64,000 nt of DNA from Niameybacter massiliensis (GTDB lineage: Bacteria > Bacillota > Clostridia > Lachnospirales > Cellulosilyticaceae): NCBI RefSeq assembly GCF_001282685.1, contig NZ_LN875034.1, forward strand, positions 117,533 through 181,532, written 5' to 3'. The position numbers and the translations under genes are program-made. Shown here in pieces: positions 9,091 through 16,974 of the stretch. The notes below the pieces were generated by a model, which did not search any database, was not told where the DNA came from, and saw only the letters and a list, made by a program, of their open reading frames with translations. Within the stretch, counting starts at the first letter, position 1; the number at the start of each line of letters is the position of its first letter.

Positions 9091-10020
9091 ATGGATACAA
9101 TAATACTTAAAGCTAGAGGTAAGATTAATCTTACACTAGATGTAGTAGGTAAACGTGATAATGGCTATCATGATTTAAGAATGATCATGCAAACTATTAA
9201 TCTGCATGATACAATTACGATTACAAAAACTAAAACAGAAGGTATTCGAATCAATAATAATTTAGCATGGCTCCCGAAAGATGATAAAAACATTACCTAT
9301 AAAGCAGCTGCAAAGTTTTTAGAAGAAAGCAATATAAAAGCAGGTATTTATATAGATATATTTAAACGTATTCCTGTTGCAGCAGGACTAGCAGGCGGTA
9401 GTAGTGATGCTGCAGCTGTGCTAGTAGGGCTTAATAAATTATTTGGTACGCATTATAGTAAGAGACAACTTATGAAAATGGGTGTAGAAATTGGGGCAGA
9501 TGTACCTTTTTGTATTTTAAGAGGGACAGCATTAGCAGAAGGAATTGGTGAAGTATTAACACCACTACCATCATTGCCTCCAATGCATATCTTATTGGCA
9601 AAGCCTAACATTAGTGTTTCTACAGCTAGTGTATATAAAGCTTTAAATATAGCAGAAATAGAAAAGCATCCTGAGACAGATGATTATGTTGAAGCAATTA
9701 AGAGGCAAGATATTGACTACATGACGACACATATGGGAAATGTTTTAGAGGACGTTACAATTAAGATGCATCCTCAGATAGAAGAGATTAAGCAAGATAT
9801 GATACGTATGGGGGCACTAGGAAGTATGATGAGTGGAAGTGGCCCAACTGTATTTGGTATTTTCCCAAGCAAATATGAAGCAACATTGGCGGCAGAATAT
9901 TTCAAGAATAAATGTGGATTAAGAGAAGTACATGTAACGAGTACATTTTGCAAGGCCAAAAGAGAGGGGAAAAGAAGACATGAAAGAAAAAGATACAAAC
10001 ACAAACATGAAGATAAATGA
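9091..10020 (+). CDS. ispE: 4-diphosphocytidyl-2-C-methyl-D-erythritol kinase
   Basis: 309 residues. A GHMP kinase of the non-mevalonate isoprenoid pathway: it phosphorylates the 2-hydroxyl of CDP-methylerythritol using ATP. Seen: N-terminal ARGKINLTLDVVGKRDNGYHDL, the ATP-binding glycine-rich loop PVAAGLAGGSSDAAAVL, GADVPFCILRGTALAEGIGE and the C-terminal GSMMSGSGPTVFGIF. The last 25 residues are an unusually basic tail (KAKREGKRRHERKRYKHKH), which may be a lineage extension. The 3' end overlaps the next gene by 41 bases in another frame, so the two are probably co-transcribed and translationally linked. AAAGGAG precedes the ATG. Cytoplasmic housekeeping enzyme. Confidence 0.95.
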   Translation: MDTIILKARGKINLTLDVVGKRDNGYHDLRMIMQTINLHDTITITKTKTEGIRINNNLAWLPKDDKNITYKAAAKFLEESNIKAGIYIDIFKRIPVAAGLAGGSSDAAAVLVGLNKLFGTHYSKRQLMKMGVEIGADVPFCILRGTALAEGIGEVLTPLPSLPPMHILLAKPNISVSTASVYKALNIAEIEKHPETDDYVEAIKRQDIDYMTTHMGNVLEDVTIKMHPQIEEIKQDMIRMGALGSMMSGSGPTVFGIFPSKYEATLAAEYFKNKCGLREVHVTSTFCKAKREGKRRHERKRYKHKHEDK

Positions 10021-10666
10021 GTACTTACCATTAAGGGATATTGTATTCCAAACACTTAGAAAAGCGATATTAAATGGGGAATTAGAGCCAGGTGAAAGGC
10101 TTATGGAAACGCAATTAGGTGAAAAGCTAGGTGTAAGTCGTACACCTATACGTGAAGCAATACGTAAGTTAGAGCTAGAAGGACTTGTTGTAATGGTACC
10201 ACGTAAAGGTGCACAAGTAGCACAATTTACAGAAAAAGATATTGAAGATGTACTTCAAGTAAGGGCAGCATTAGAAGCGTTATCAGCAAAACTTGCATGT
10301 AGACATATGGATGAACGTTCTTTCTTAAAACTTCAGCTTATTATTACAGAATATGAGTATGCGGCTAAAGAAGATGATATAGAAGTAATGATTCAAAAGG
10401 ATATAGAATTCCATGACACAATTGCATTAGCTTGTAAAAATGAAAAGCTTATTCAACTTTACAATAATATGAGAGAGCAAGTACAGCGCTATCGTATTGC
10501 TTATCTTAAAAATACTGAAGAAAGCAATGCAGTAATTGCAGAACATAATGAAATTCTGAATGCATTAAAAGAAAGACAAGAAGAAGTAGCAGCAGGGTTA
10601 GCAACAAAACATATAGAAACTCAATGTAGCTCAATTATGAAATTTATTCACAGTAAAAATAGATAA
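9980..10666 (+). CDS. GntR-family transcription regulator (FadR/FCD subgroup)
   Basis: 228 residues. The N-terminal winged helix (about residues 15-78) shows ILNGELEPGERLMETQLGEK and GVSRTPIREAIRKLELEGLV, the GntR signature. The rest is an all-helical FCD-type ligand domain with metal-binding-type residues (EFHDTIALACKNEKL, AEHNEILNAL). The start chosen is the first ATG, preceded by GAGAGGGG; an ATG ten codons later would also give a complete protein. It overlaps ispE by 41 bases, an arrangement common in Clostridia. The target and ligand are unknown. Confidence 0.88.
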   Translation: MKEKDTNTNMKINEYLPLRDIVFQTLRKAILNGELEPGERLMETQLGEKLGVSRTPIREAIRKLELEGLVVMVPRKGAQVAQFTEKDIEDVLQVRAALEALSAKLACRHMDERSFLKLQLIITEYEYAAKEDDIEVMIQKDIEFHDTIALACKNEKLIQLYNNMREQVQRYRIAYLKNTEESNAVIAEHNEILNALKERQEEVAAGLATKHIETQCSSIMKFIHSKNR

Positions 10667-10674
10667 TAGTGCGT

Positions 10675-10722
10675 AAAAAGACTAACAATGGCATGTAAAC
10701 AAGCCATTGTTAGTCTTTTTTT
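10675..10722 (+). terminator. Strong intrinsic terminator after gntR
   Basis: A long stem, arms about 10675-10692 and 10703-10720, ends in a T-run. This ends the ispE-gntR transcript. Confidence 0.9.
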
Positions 10723-11082
10723 GTAACTAAATGTAAAATAGATGCACATTTATTTGTATGCAAAAATGATTAAACGCACAATTTATAGACTGAATATGTG
10801 ACAAAAGAATAAAAGTGTGCAAAAAAAATTAATACATATTAACTAGGCGTAAAACTAGTAATTATAACGTTTTCGCACAATTAACTAGAATAATAGGTGC
10901 AAAAAACATAAAAAAAATTAAATATATATATTGATTTTATACAAAATTAATGATACGATAATTATAAATTAAGTAAACATTGGTGTAAAATTCAAGTTTT
11001 ACATGTAAAAATAAAAATTTACATCAATAGAATGAAAAAAATAGAAATGACTTGAAATTATATCAGACAAGGGGGCGTTTTT
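10723..11082 (+). promoter_or_regulatory. AT-rich regulatory region of the first sugar ABC operon
   Basis: About 360 bases without a gene. It contains a perfect 14-base palindrome TTTTACATGTAAAA at 10997-11010, the best operator candidate. Further upstream an imperfect inverted pair GCGTAAAAC / GTTTTCGC lies around 10854-10878. The long distance to the start suggests several regulator sites. No promoter could be fixed with confidence and no riboswitch was recognised. A LacI-family regulator is encoded at the end of this gene group and is a candidate to bind here. Confidence 0.4.
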
Positions 11083-12030
11083 TTGAAGAAGGAAATTAAA
11101 AAAAGCAAATTCAAAGTAAATAGAGATGATGTGGAACTATCACTCTTAGCATTGCCTACTTTCATATGGTACGTTGTTTTTAGTTTTATTCCAATGATCG
11201 GGATTCTAATTGCATTTAAAGATTTTAGAATTTTACCTGGTCAAGGTTTTGTTGAAAGTCTTATACAAAGCGAGTGGGTTGGCTTTACAAACTTTGAATT
11301 CTTGTTTAAGACACCAGATGCACCAATTATTATTCGAAATACAGTAGTTTATAATACGATATTTATTATCTTAGGAACAGTGGTACCAGTTGCATTAGCA
11401 ATCGGGATTACACAACTTTATAGTAAAAAACTTGCAAAAGTATGCCAAACAGCAATGTTCTTACCACACTTCCTTTCATGGGTAGTTGTTAGCTACTTTG
11501 TATTCGCATTCTTAAGCTATGATAAAGGGATTGTAAATCAATTCTTAGGAAGCATAGGTCAAGATTCAATCCAATGGTATATGCAAGATAAGTATTGGCC
11601 ATATATCTTGGTATTCATGCAAGTTTGGAAAACAGTTGGTTATGGTATGATTGTTTACTTAGCAGCTATAGCAGGTATTGATAATACTTACTATGAAGCC
11701 GCAGTTATTGATGGAGCTACAAAATGGCAACAAATCAAATATGTAACATTACCACTTATCAAACCAATCATCATTATTATGTTCATCATGGCAGTTGGTA
11801 ATATCTTTAGATCAGACTTCGGTTTATTCTACCAAGTACCAAAAAATGCAGGAACATTATTTAACACAACAGCAACTATGGATACTTACGTATATAAAGC
11901 GATTGAAGGAACAGGTAGTATGGCAATGAGTTCAGCTGCAGCATTCTTCCAATCAGTTATTGGTTTCATTACTATTGTTACTGCAAATACCATCGTTAAG
12001 AAAATTGATGGTGAAAATGGATTATTCTAA
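11083..12030 (+). CDS. Sugar ABC transporter permease (LplB family)
   Basis: 315 residues with six predicted membrane segments, starting near LLALPTFIWYVVFSFIPMIGI and ending near FFQSVIGFITIVTANTIV. The cytoplasmic EAA loop YYEAAVIDGATKWQQIKYVTLP contacts the ATPase. It belongs to the carbohydrate-uptake-1 permeases of the LplB type, typical for complex oligosaccharides in Firmicutes. The start is TTG, 7 bases after the ribosome site AAGGGGGCG. It is the first gene of permease-permease-binding protein, 15 bases before the next. No ATPase gene is present; a shared MsmX-type ATPase elsewhere is expected. Confidence 0.92.
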   Translation: MKKEIKKSKFKVNRDDVELSLLALPTFIWYVVFSFIPMIGILIAFKDFRILPGQGFVESLIQSEWVGFTNFEFLFKTPDAPIIIRNTVVYNTIFIILGTVVPVALAIGITQLYSKKLAKVCQTAMFLPHFLSWVVVSYFVFAFLSYDKGIVNQFLGSIGQDSIQWYMQDKYWPYILVFMQVWKTVGYGMIVYLAAIAGIDNTYYEAAVIDGATKWQQIKYVTLPLIKPIIIIMFIMAVGNIFRSDFGLFYQVPKNAGTLFNTTATMDTYVYKAIEGTGSMAMSSAAAFFQSVIGFITIVTANTIVKKIDGENGLF

Positions 12031-12045
12031 GAAGGAGGACAGAAA

Positions 12046-12981
12046 ATGAAATTTAAAAAAGAAAAACAACAACTCGAAGGGATCGAAAAATTTAATAGAA
12101 TCTCTAAAGGAAGCAACTTTGCAATATCAGCTTTATTCATTGTCCTCGGTCTTATTTGTATCTTACCAGTAATCTTAGTATTTATGATTTCTATTAGTTC
12201 AGAACAAAGTATTATTCAAGATGGATATAGATTCTGGCCTAAAGAATTTTCACTATCAGCTTATAAATATTTATGGGATACAAAAGACTCATTACTTAAT
12301 GCTTTAAAAATTTCTGTAATTGTTACAGTAGGTGGAACAATTATGGGGCTAGTATTAAATACAAGTATTGCTTACTCATTATCTAGAAGAAACTTTAGAT
12401 TTAAAAAGTTCTTTACATGGGTTATCTTCATTCCAATGCTTTTCAGCGGCGGTATGATTTCATTCTATATAGTAGTAGCAAATATGTTAGGACTTAAAGA
12501 TAACATTTTAGCTTTAATGCTTCCAATGGCAGTATCATCTTTCTATATCATCATCTTAAGAACATTCTTCCAAACAACAGTGCCAGATGCACTTGTGGAA
12601 TCAGCTAAGATTGATGGTGCAAGTCAATTACGTATCTTTACAACAATTGTATTACCAATCTCATTACCAGCAATTGCTACAGTAGGGTTATTCCTTACAT
12701 TCAGTTATTGGAATGACTGGTATAATGCGTTACTCTTCATTGATAACTCAAGCCTTGTTCCACTTCAAGCGATGCTTAATCGTATTGAATCAGATATCAC
12801 ATTCCTAAACCAAAATGCAGGTTTACTTGGAACAGCGGCAGCAGATGTTGTTAAAGGTCTACCAACAGAAAGTGTTAAGATGGCAATTGTAATGGTGATC
12901 GTACTTCCAATTGCATGTTCTTATCCATTCTTCCAAAAATACTTCATCTCTGGTTTAACAGTAGGTGCGGTAAAAGAATAA
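12046..12981 (+). CDS. Sugar ABC transporter permease (LplC/YtcP family)
   Basis: 311 residues, second membrane subunit of the importer. Six membrane segments; EAA loop LVESAKIDGASQLRIFTTIVLP; the C-terminal FFQKYFISGLTVGAVKE is the standard ending of this family. GAAGGAGG precedes the ATG. It lies directly between the first permease and the binding lipoprotein, so all three form one transporter. Substrate inferred from context only: mannose-containing or sulfated oligosaccharides. Confidence 0.92.
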   Translation: MKFKKEKQQLEGIEKFNRISKGSNFAISALFIVLGLICILPVILVFMISISSEQSIIQDGYRFWPKEFSLSAYKYLWDTKDSLLNALKISVIVTVGGTIMGLVLNTSIAYSLSRRNFRFKKFFTWVIFIPMLFSGGMISFYIVVANMLGLKDNILALMLPMAVSSFYIIILRTFFQTTVPDALVESAKIDGASQLRIFTTIVLPISLPAIATVGLFLTFSYWNDWYNALLFIDNSSLVPLQAMLNRIESDITFLNQNAGLLGTAAADVVKGLPTESVKMAIVMVIVLPIACSYPFFQKYFISGLTVGAVKE

Positions 12982-13075
12982 TTGAAGTTAAATCCATAAG
13001 GGATTTGATGATAAATAAACTAAAGTAACATAAATAAAAACAAAATGTAAGCAAATGAAAGGGGTAGTTTTAATT

Positions 13076-14572
13076 ATGAATAAAAAAATGAAATCACTAG
13101 CACTTTTATTAGTAGGGATTATGTCTTTAGGTACTTTAACAGCATGTAGCGGTGGAAATAGCTCAACACCAACACCAGCTGGAGACAATCAAACAACAGC
13201 ATCTTCAACAGATAATAAAAAGACAGATGCACCAGTAAATCTTGTTTGGTGGACAATTGGTAACGAACCAAAAGATTTAAAAATGGTAAATGATAAAATT
13301 AATGAGTACACAAAAGAAAAATTAAATGTTACTCTTGAAATTAAATATGCAAGCTGGGGAGAATACGGCGATAAAGTATCAAAAGTTGTTCAAAGTGGTG
13401 AAAACTATGATATCGCATTCGGTGCAAGTATCAATAACTACACTGATTTAGCTGCAAAAGGTTACTTTGCTGACCTTACAGATCTTGTTCCAACAGCAGC
13501 ACCAGCTCTTTGGGACTTCATCCCATCAGATCTTTGGAAAGGTGTAACAATGAACGATAAGATCTTTGGTGTACCTACATACAAAGATTCTTCTCAATCA
13601 CAATACTGGGTATGGGATAAAGAATTAGTAGAAAAATTAGGTATTGATTACCAAAACATTAAAACATTAGAAGAATTAGAACCAGCACTTCAAGCGATTA
13701 AAGCAGATAATCCAAGTGAATACCCACTTGTTCTTCAAGGTATAGAAGGTATCAATGGATTCATGGCAACAATCAATGAAATCGATGAATTCTTAACAAA
13801 ACCATATGTAGGTATCAACTATAACGATACAACAGGAACAGTAGTTTCTCCATGGGAACAAGACTATGTAATGGATAACTTAAGAACAGTACACAAATGG
13901 TTCAAAGAAGGACTTATCAATCCAGATGCTGCAACACTTACAGAAAGTCCAAAATACAGACCTGTAACATCTGACCAAGGTTACCCACATGCAGATGCTG
14001 ACTGGACAAATTCAAGAAATTATCCTGTAGTATCTAACATGTTCTTCGGACCAAAATACTCAACAAAAACTATCCAAGGTTCATTCTTAGTAGTATCAGC
14101 AGGTTCAAAACATCAAGAAGAAGCACTTAAAGTTATTGAACTCTTCAATACAGACGAATATGCACGTAACCTTCTTGCATTCGGTATCGAAGATACACAC
14201 TACAAAAAAACTGGGGATAACACAATTGAAATCTTAAGTGATGGTTACCAAGCTCCAGCTTACTCACAAGCTACATTCTTCAATATGTACGTAGTAGATC
14301 CAGCTCCAGCAACAAAATGGACAGATCTTCAAGCTCATAATGAAACAGCAACATCTTCACCAGCATTAGGATTCACATTCAATACTGATCCAGTTAAAAA
14401 CCAAGTTGCTGCTTGTGCAAACATTCAAGCTAAATACGAACCATCTCTTATTACAGGTTCTGTAAATCCAGATGAAGTAGTACCAAAAATGTTAGATGAA
14501 TTAAATAAAGCAGGTTACCAAGAAATCATTACAGAAGCACAAAATCAACTTAATGCCTTTTTAGGTAAATAA
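13076..14572 (+). CDS. Sugar-binding lipoprotein of ABC transporter
   Basis: 498 residues from the ATG at 13076. The upstream in-frame ATG at 13055 is rejected because GAAAGGGG lies between the two, at proper distance from the second. The lipoprotein signal is LALLLVGIMSLGTLTACSGG (Cys about residue 25). A Ser/Thr-rich linker follows, then a family 1 solute-binding fold (VNLVWWTIGNEPKD onward) and a C-terminal half like DUF3502-containing binding proteins. Phe, Tyr, Asn and Ile codons end in C much more often than in nearby genes, as in highly expressed genes. It captures oligosaccharides for the two permeases upstream and ends at a terminator. Confidence 0.9.
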   Translation: MNKKMKSLALLLVGIMSLGTLTACSGGNSSTPTPAGDNQTTASSTDNKKTDAPVNLVWWTIGNEPKDLKMVNDKINEYTKEKLNVTLEIKYASWGEYGDKVSKVVQSGENYDIAFGASINNYTDLAAKGYFADLTDLVPTAAPALWDFIPSDLWKGVTMNDKIFGVPTYKDSSQSQYWVWDKELVEKLGIDYQNIKTLEELEPALQAIKADNPSEYPLVLQGIEGINGFMATINEIDEFLTKPYVGINYNDTTGTVVSPWEQDYVMDNLRTVHKWFKEGLINPDAATLTESPKYRPVTSDQGYPHADADWTNSRNYPVVSNMFFGPKYSTKTIQGSFLVVSAGSKHQEEALKVIELFNTDEYARNLLAFGIEDTHYKKTGDNTIEILSDGYQAPAYSQATFFNMYVVDPAPATKWTDLQAHNETATSSPALGFTFNTDPVKNQVAACANIQAKYEPSLITGSVNPDEVVPKMLDELNKAGYQEIITEAQNQLNAFLGK

Positions 14573-14602
14573 TAGTTACTAACAGAGCGAATACTTTTAT
14601 GG

Positions 14603-14640
14603 AATGAGTAGGGGGAAACCTCTACTCATTTTGTTTTTAT
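14603..14640 (+). terminator. Intrinsic terminator after the binding protein
   Basis: AATGAGTAG (14603-14611) pairs with CTACTCATT (14622-14630), followed by a T-rich tail. Confidence 0.8.
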
Positions 14641-14727
14641 TGAATCAGAGGAAATATATAACAAAATATGATTAGATTTGATAAAATAAGATTTAGAGAT
14701 TATTTAAGTGAGGGAGAAGGTGATACG

Positions 14728-15765
14728 ATGAAAAACGTGGGGATTAATGAGATAGCTGAAAGATTAAATATATCTCGTAACACTGTATCAAAAGTTATGA
14801 ACAATAGGGGAAGTGTTGCAGATAAGACAAGAAAGAAAATTATAGAGACAGCTATAGAGATGGGGTATAGTAAATTACCTGAGCATCTATCAGAAGGATA
14901 TAGTAACAAAAATACTATGAAAAATATACTTGTGATAGCGACTTCACCAGACTTTTCATCTTTCTGGGGAAAGATTATTAATGGAATTACTAAGGAATTA
15001 GCAGATAGAGAATATCAATGTTTTTATCACTTTTTGACGTTTGATCAAGCTGCTCATTTTACTTTACCTAAGTTAGTAGAGAGTAAAGAGCTTGCTGGTA
15101 TCATTGTTATGAACGTTTATAATATTGATGCTATAAAGAGCATAGCTACATTAGGGTTACCAACAGTATATTATGACTTACCATTAGGTATAGATATAAG
15201 AGAGGCTAAGGCAGACGTAGTTGTAGCGGAAGGAAGAAAGAGCGTCTTTTATCTCACGGAACAGTTGATTAAACAGGGTGATAGAAAGATTGGGTTTATT
15301 GGAGATGCAAGCTACTGTAGGAGTATAGAGGATCGTTGGAGAGGCTTTATGAGAGCTCATGAGATCTATAATATACCAATTAACAAAGAGTATTGTTTCA
15401 CCAATAAGCAAGGACACTTTTACTTTGGAGAAGAAGTAGAACGTACCCTTGAAGAGGTCTTTAGTGACCGAATAAACTTACCAGAGGCATTTGTATGTGC
15501 CAATGATGCTATTGCATATAAGGTAATTAATCAATTAAAAGCATATGGATACCGTATACCAGAAGATATACGCATAACAGGATTTGATGATATTGATGTC
15601 CTAGGAGAAAAAGAATTAACATCTGTAGGTATTGATATATCAGATATAGGCATAAGACTAGCAGAACAACTTGCGTGGAGAATAGACCATCCAACAAGGA
15701 ATAATGAAATGATTAAGATTTATGGAGATATTCATTTTAGAAAATCAACTGAAAGACCAGTATGA
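14728..15765 (+). CDS. LacI-family transcription regulator, paralogue A
   Basis: 345 residues from the ATG at 14728, chosen because GAGGGAGAAGG precedes it and the protein then begins at the helix-turn-helix. The longer 365-residue reading adds an unrelated leader. DNA-binding domain: INEIAERLNISRNTVSKVMN. The hinge is followed by a periplasmic-binding-protein-like ligand domain starting at KNILVIATSPDFSSFWG. By eye about 60% of ligand-domain residues match the regulator at 22875, including the full blocks GITKELADREY and GFIGD. Both are therefore recent duplicates with similar ligands. Probably a repressor of the adjacent transporter or the glycosidase genes. Confidence 0.9.
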   Translation: MKNVGINEIAERLNISRNTVSKVMNNRGSVADKTRKKIIETAIEMGYSKLPEHLSEGYSNKNTMKNILVIATSPDFSSFWGKIINGITKELADREYQCFYHFLTFDQAAHFTLPKLVESKELAGIIVMNVYNIDAIKSIATLGLPTVYYDLPLGIDIREAKADVVVAEGRKSVFYLTEQLIKQGDRKIGFIGDASYCRSIEDRWRGFMRAHEIYNIPINKEYCFTNKQGHFYFGEEVERTLEEVFSDRINLPEAFVCANDAIAYKVINQLKAYGYRIPEDIRITGFDDIDVLGEKELTSVGIDISDIGIRLAEQLAWRIDHPTRNNEMIKIYGDIHFRKSTERPV

Positions 15766-15771
15766 AAGATT

Positions 15772-15826
15772 AAAAAGAGGAGTATATACTAACGAACTGA
15801 TAAGTTAGTGTATACTCCTCTTTTTA
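15772..15826. terminator. Bidirectional terminator between lacI A and araC
   Basis: A stem of over 20 base pairs, arms 15772-15793 and about 15804-15825 with one G-T pair. A-run on one side and T-run on the other allow use in both directions. Confidence 0.85.
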
Positions 15827-15945
15827 ATAGGGTTAATAAGATGTAATGGCTATTTATAATATTGTATTGGAAACTGATATTGAAAGATAAAAAGGTGGAA
15901 ATTGAATAGAATAACAGTATCCTAATTACCGAATAAGTAAAAGAT

Positions 15946-16800
15946 TTATTTGCGTAGGTCTGAAGGGGTGATGCCCGTTAGACGTTTAAAGACTGTAGAG
16001 AAATATTGGCTCGATGAAAAAGATAGCATATATGCAATCTCAGTGATACTTAATTCAGTTTGGGTTAATAGCATTTTTGCATAGTTAACTTTTTCTCTAA
16101 GGATATACTCATTGGGTGGTAGACGTAATTCGTTGCGAAATTTCACTTTAAATTGTGAAACAGATAAATGTGCATTGTTTGCTAATACTTCTATATTAAT
16201 AGGTTCACAAATGTGAGAGGTAATATAATCAACACTCTCATTTAAAAAATTATCATTTGGTTGTACTGGTAAGTTTGCGTATTTGATAAGCTCTGTTAGG
16301 ACTGTAAGGAGACGATTACGAAACATGGTATTTTTCAATGGAGAAGCTTCGTTAGCAGTAGTTAGTAAATTTTCAATACAGTGTTTAACATTATTTTTTA
16401 CTTTAAAAGGAGCATTACTATTTCTAAGTAATTCATCGATGATATAAGAACATTCTTTATTACCAAAAGCAAAATTAACATCTATAAATTTTGAAGGGTC
16501 AAATTGGATGTAATAGAGTTTTAAAGGTTCTATAGAACAATGGCCAGTGTTATAGGAAGTGTGAGGAGAGAGTATCACGACATCATTACTGAAAACCTTA
16601 AAATGGGCAGAGTTAATGTTAAATGATTGCGAGCTCTTGTAAAAATAGTAGATGGTAAGTAAAGAAGTTTGTTTATTAATAGGAGGAAGTGCATGAGAGG
16701 TAGTAAGCTTCCCTAAGGTGATAGGAAAATCAACATCATTTCCGAATTCAATATGTATATTGGAATTATTATTAGAGGTGCAATTTTGAATAGAGTGCAT
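15946..16800 (-). CDS. AraC-family transcription regulator
   Basis: 284 residues. The N-terminal half is a cupin-like sensing domain (about 15-150). The C-terminal 100 residues carry two helix-turn-helix motifs: NIEVLANNAHLSVSQFKVKF and LSITEIAYMLSFSSSQYFST, then FKRLTGITPSDLRK. GGAAGG precedes the ATG. It is transcribed in the same direction as the GH38-GH3 operon but is separated from it by a terminator. Its likely target is that operon or the neighbouring transporter. Ligand unknown; AraC proteins of this layout usually sense a sugar and activate. Confidence 0.88.
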   Translation of the reverse strand: MHSIQNCTSNNNSNIHIEFGNDVDFPITLGKLTTSHALPPINKQTSLLTIYYFYKSSQSFNINSAHFKVFSNDVVILSPHTSYNTGHCSIEPLKLYYIQFDPSKFIDVNFAFGNKECSYIIDELLRNSNAPFKVKNNVKHCIENLLTTANEASPLKNTMFRNRLLTVLTELIKYANLPVQPNDNFLNESVDYITSHICEPINIEVLANNAHLSVSQFKVKFRNELRLPPNEYILREKVNYAKMLLTQTELSITEIAYMLSFSSSQYFSTVFKRLTGITPSDLRK

Positions 16801-16929
16801 AGCTTATAACCTTCCTAAGTGAATAATATGAAGATATTTTAGATTAATTATATCAAATAATTGATAACAAGTAAAAATGGATGAATACCTAATGGTATGG
16901 GCAAAAGTTGATGATAGTCATTAGATAAA

Positions 16930-16958
16930 AGAGGTAGCCACTGTATGTGGCTACCTCT
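16930..16958 (-). terminator. Intrinsic terminator after the GH3 gene
   Basis: A perfect 12-base stem, arms 16930-16941 and 16947-16958. On the minus strand a T-rich stretch follows. Confidence 0.85.
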
Positions 16959-16974
16959 GTAAAGAACTGATAGA

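Noticed and set aside
13055-13075. Earlier ATG of the binding lipoprotein
   Set aside because: The ribosome site lies after it and the signal peptide is normal only from 13076.
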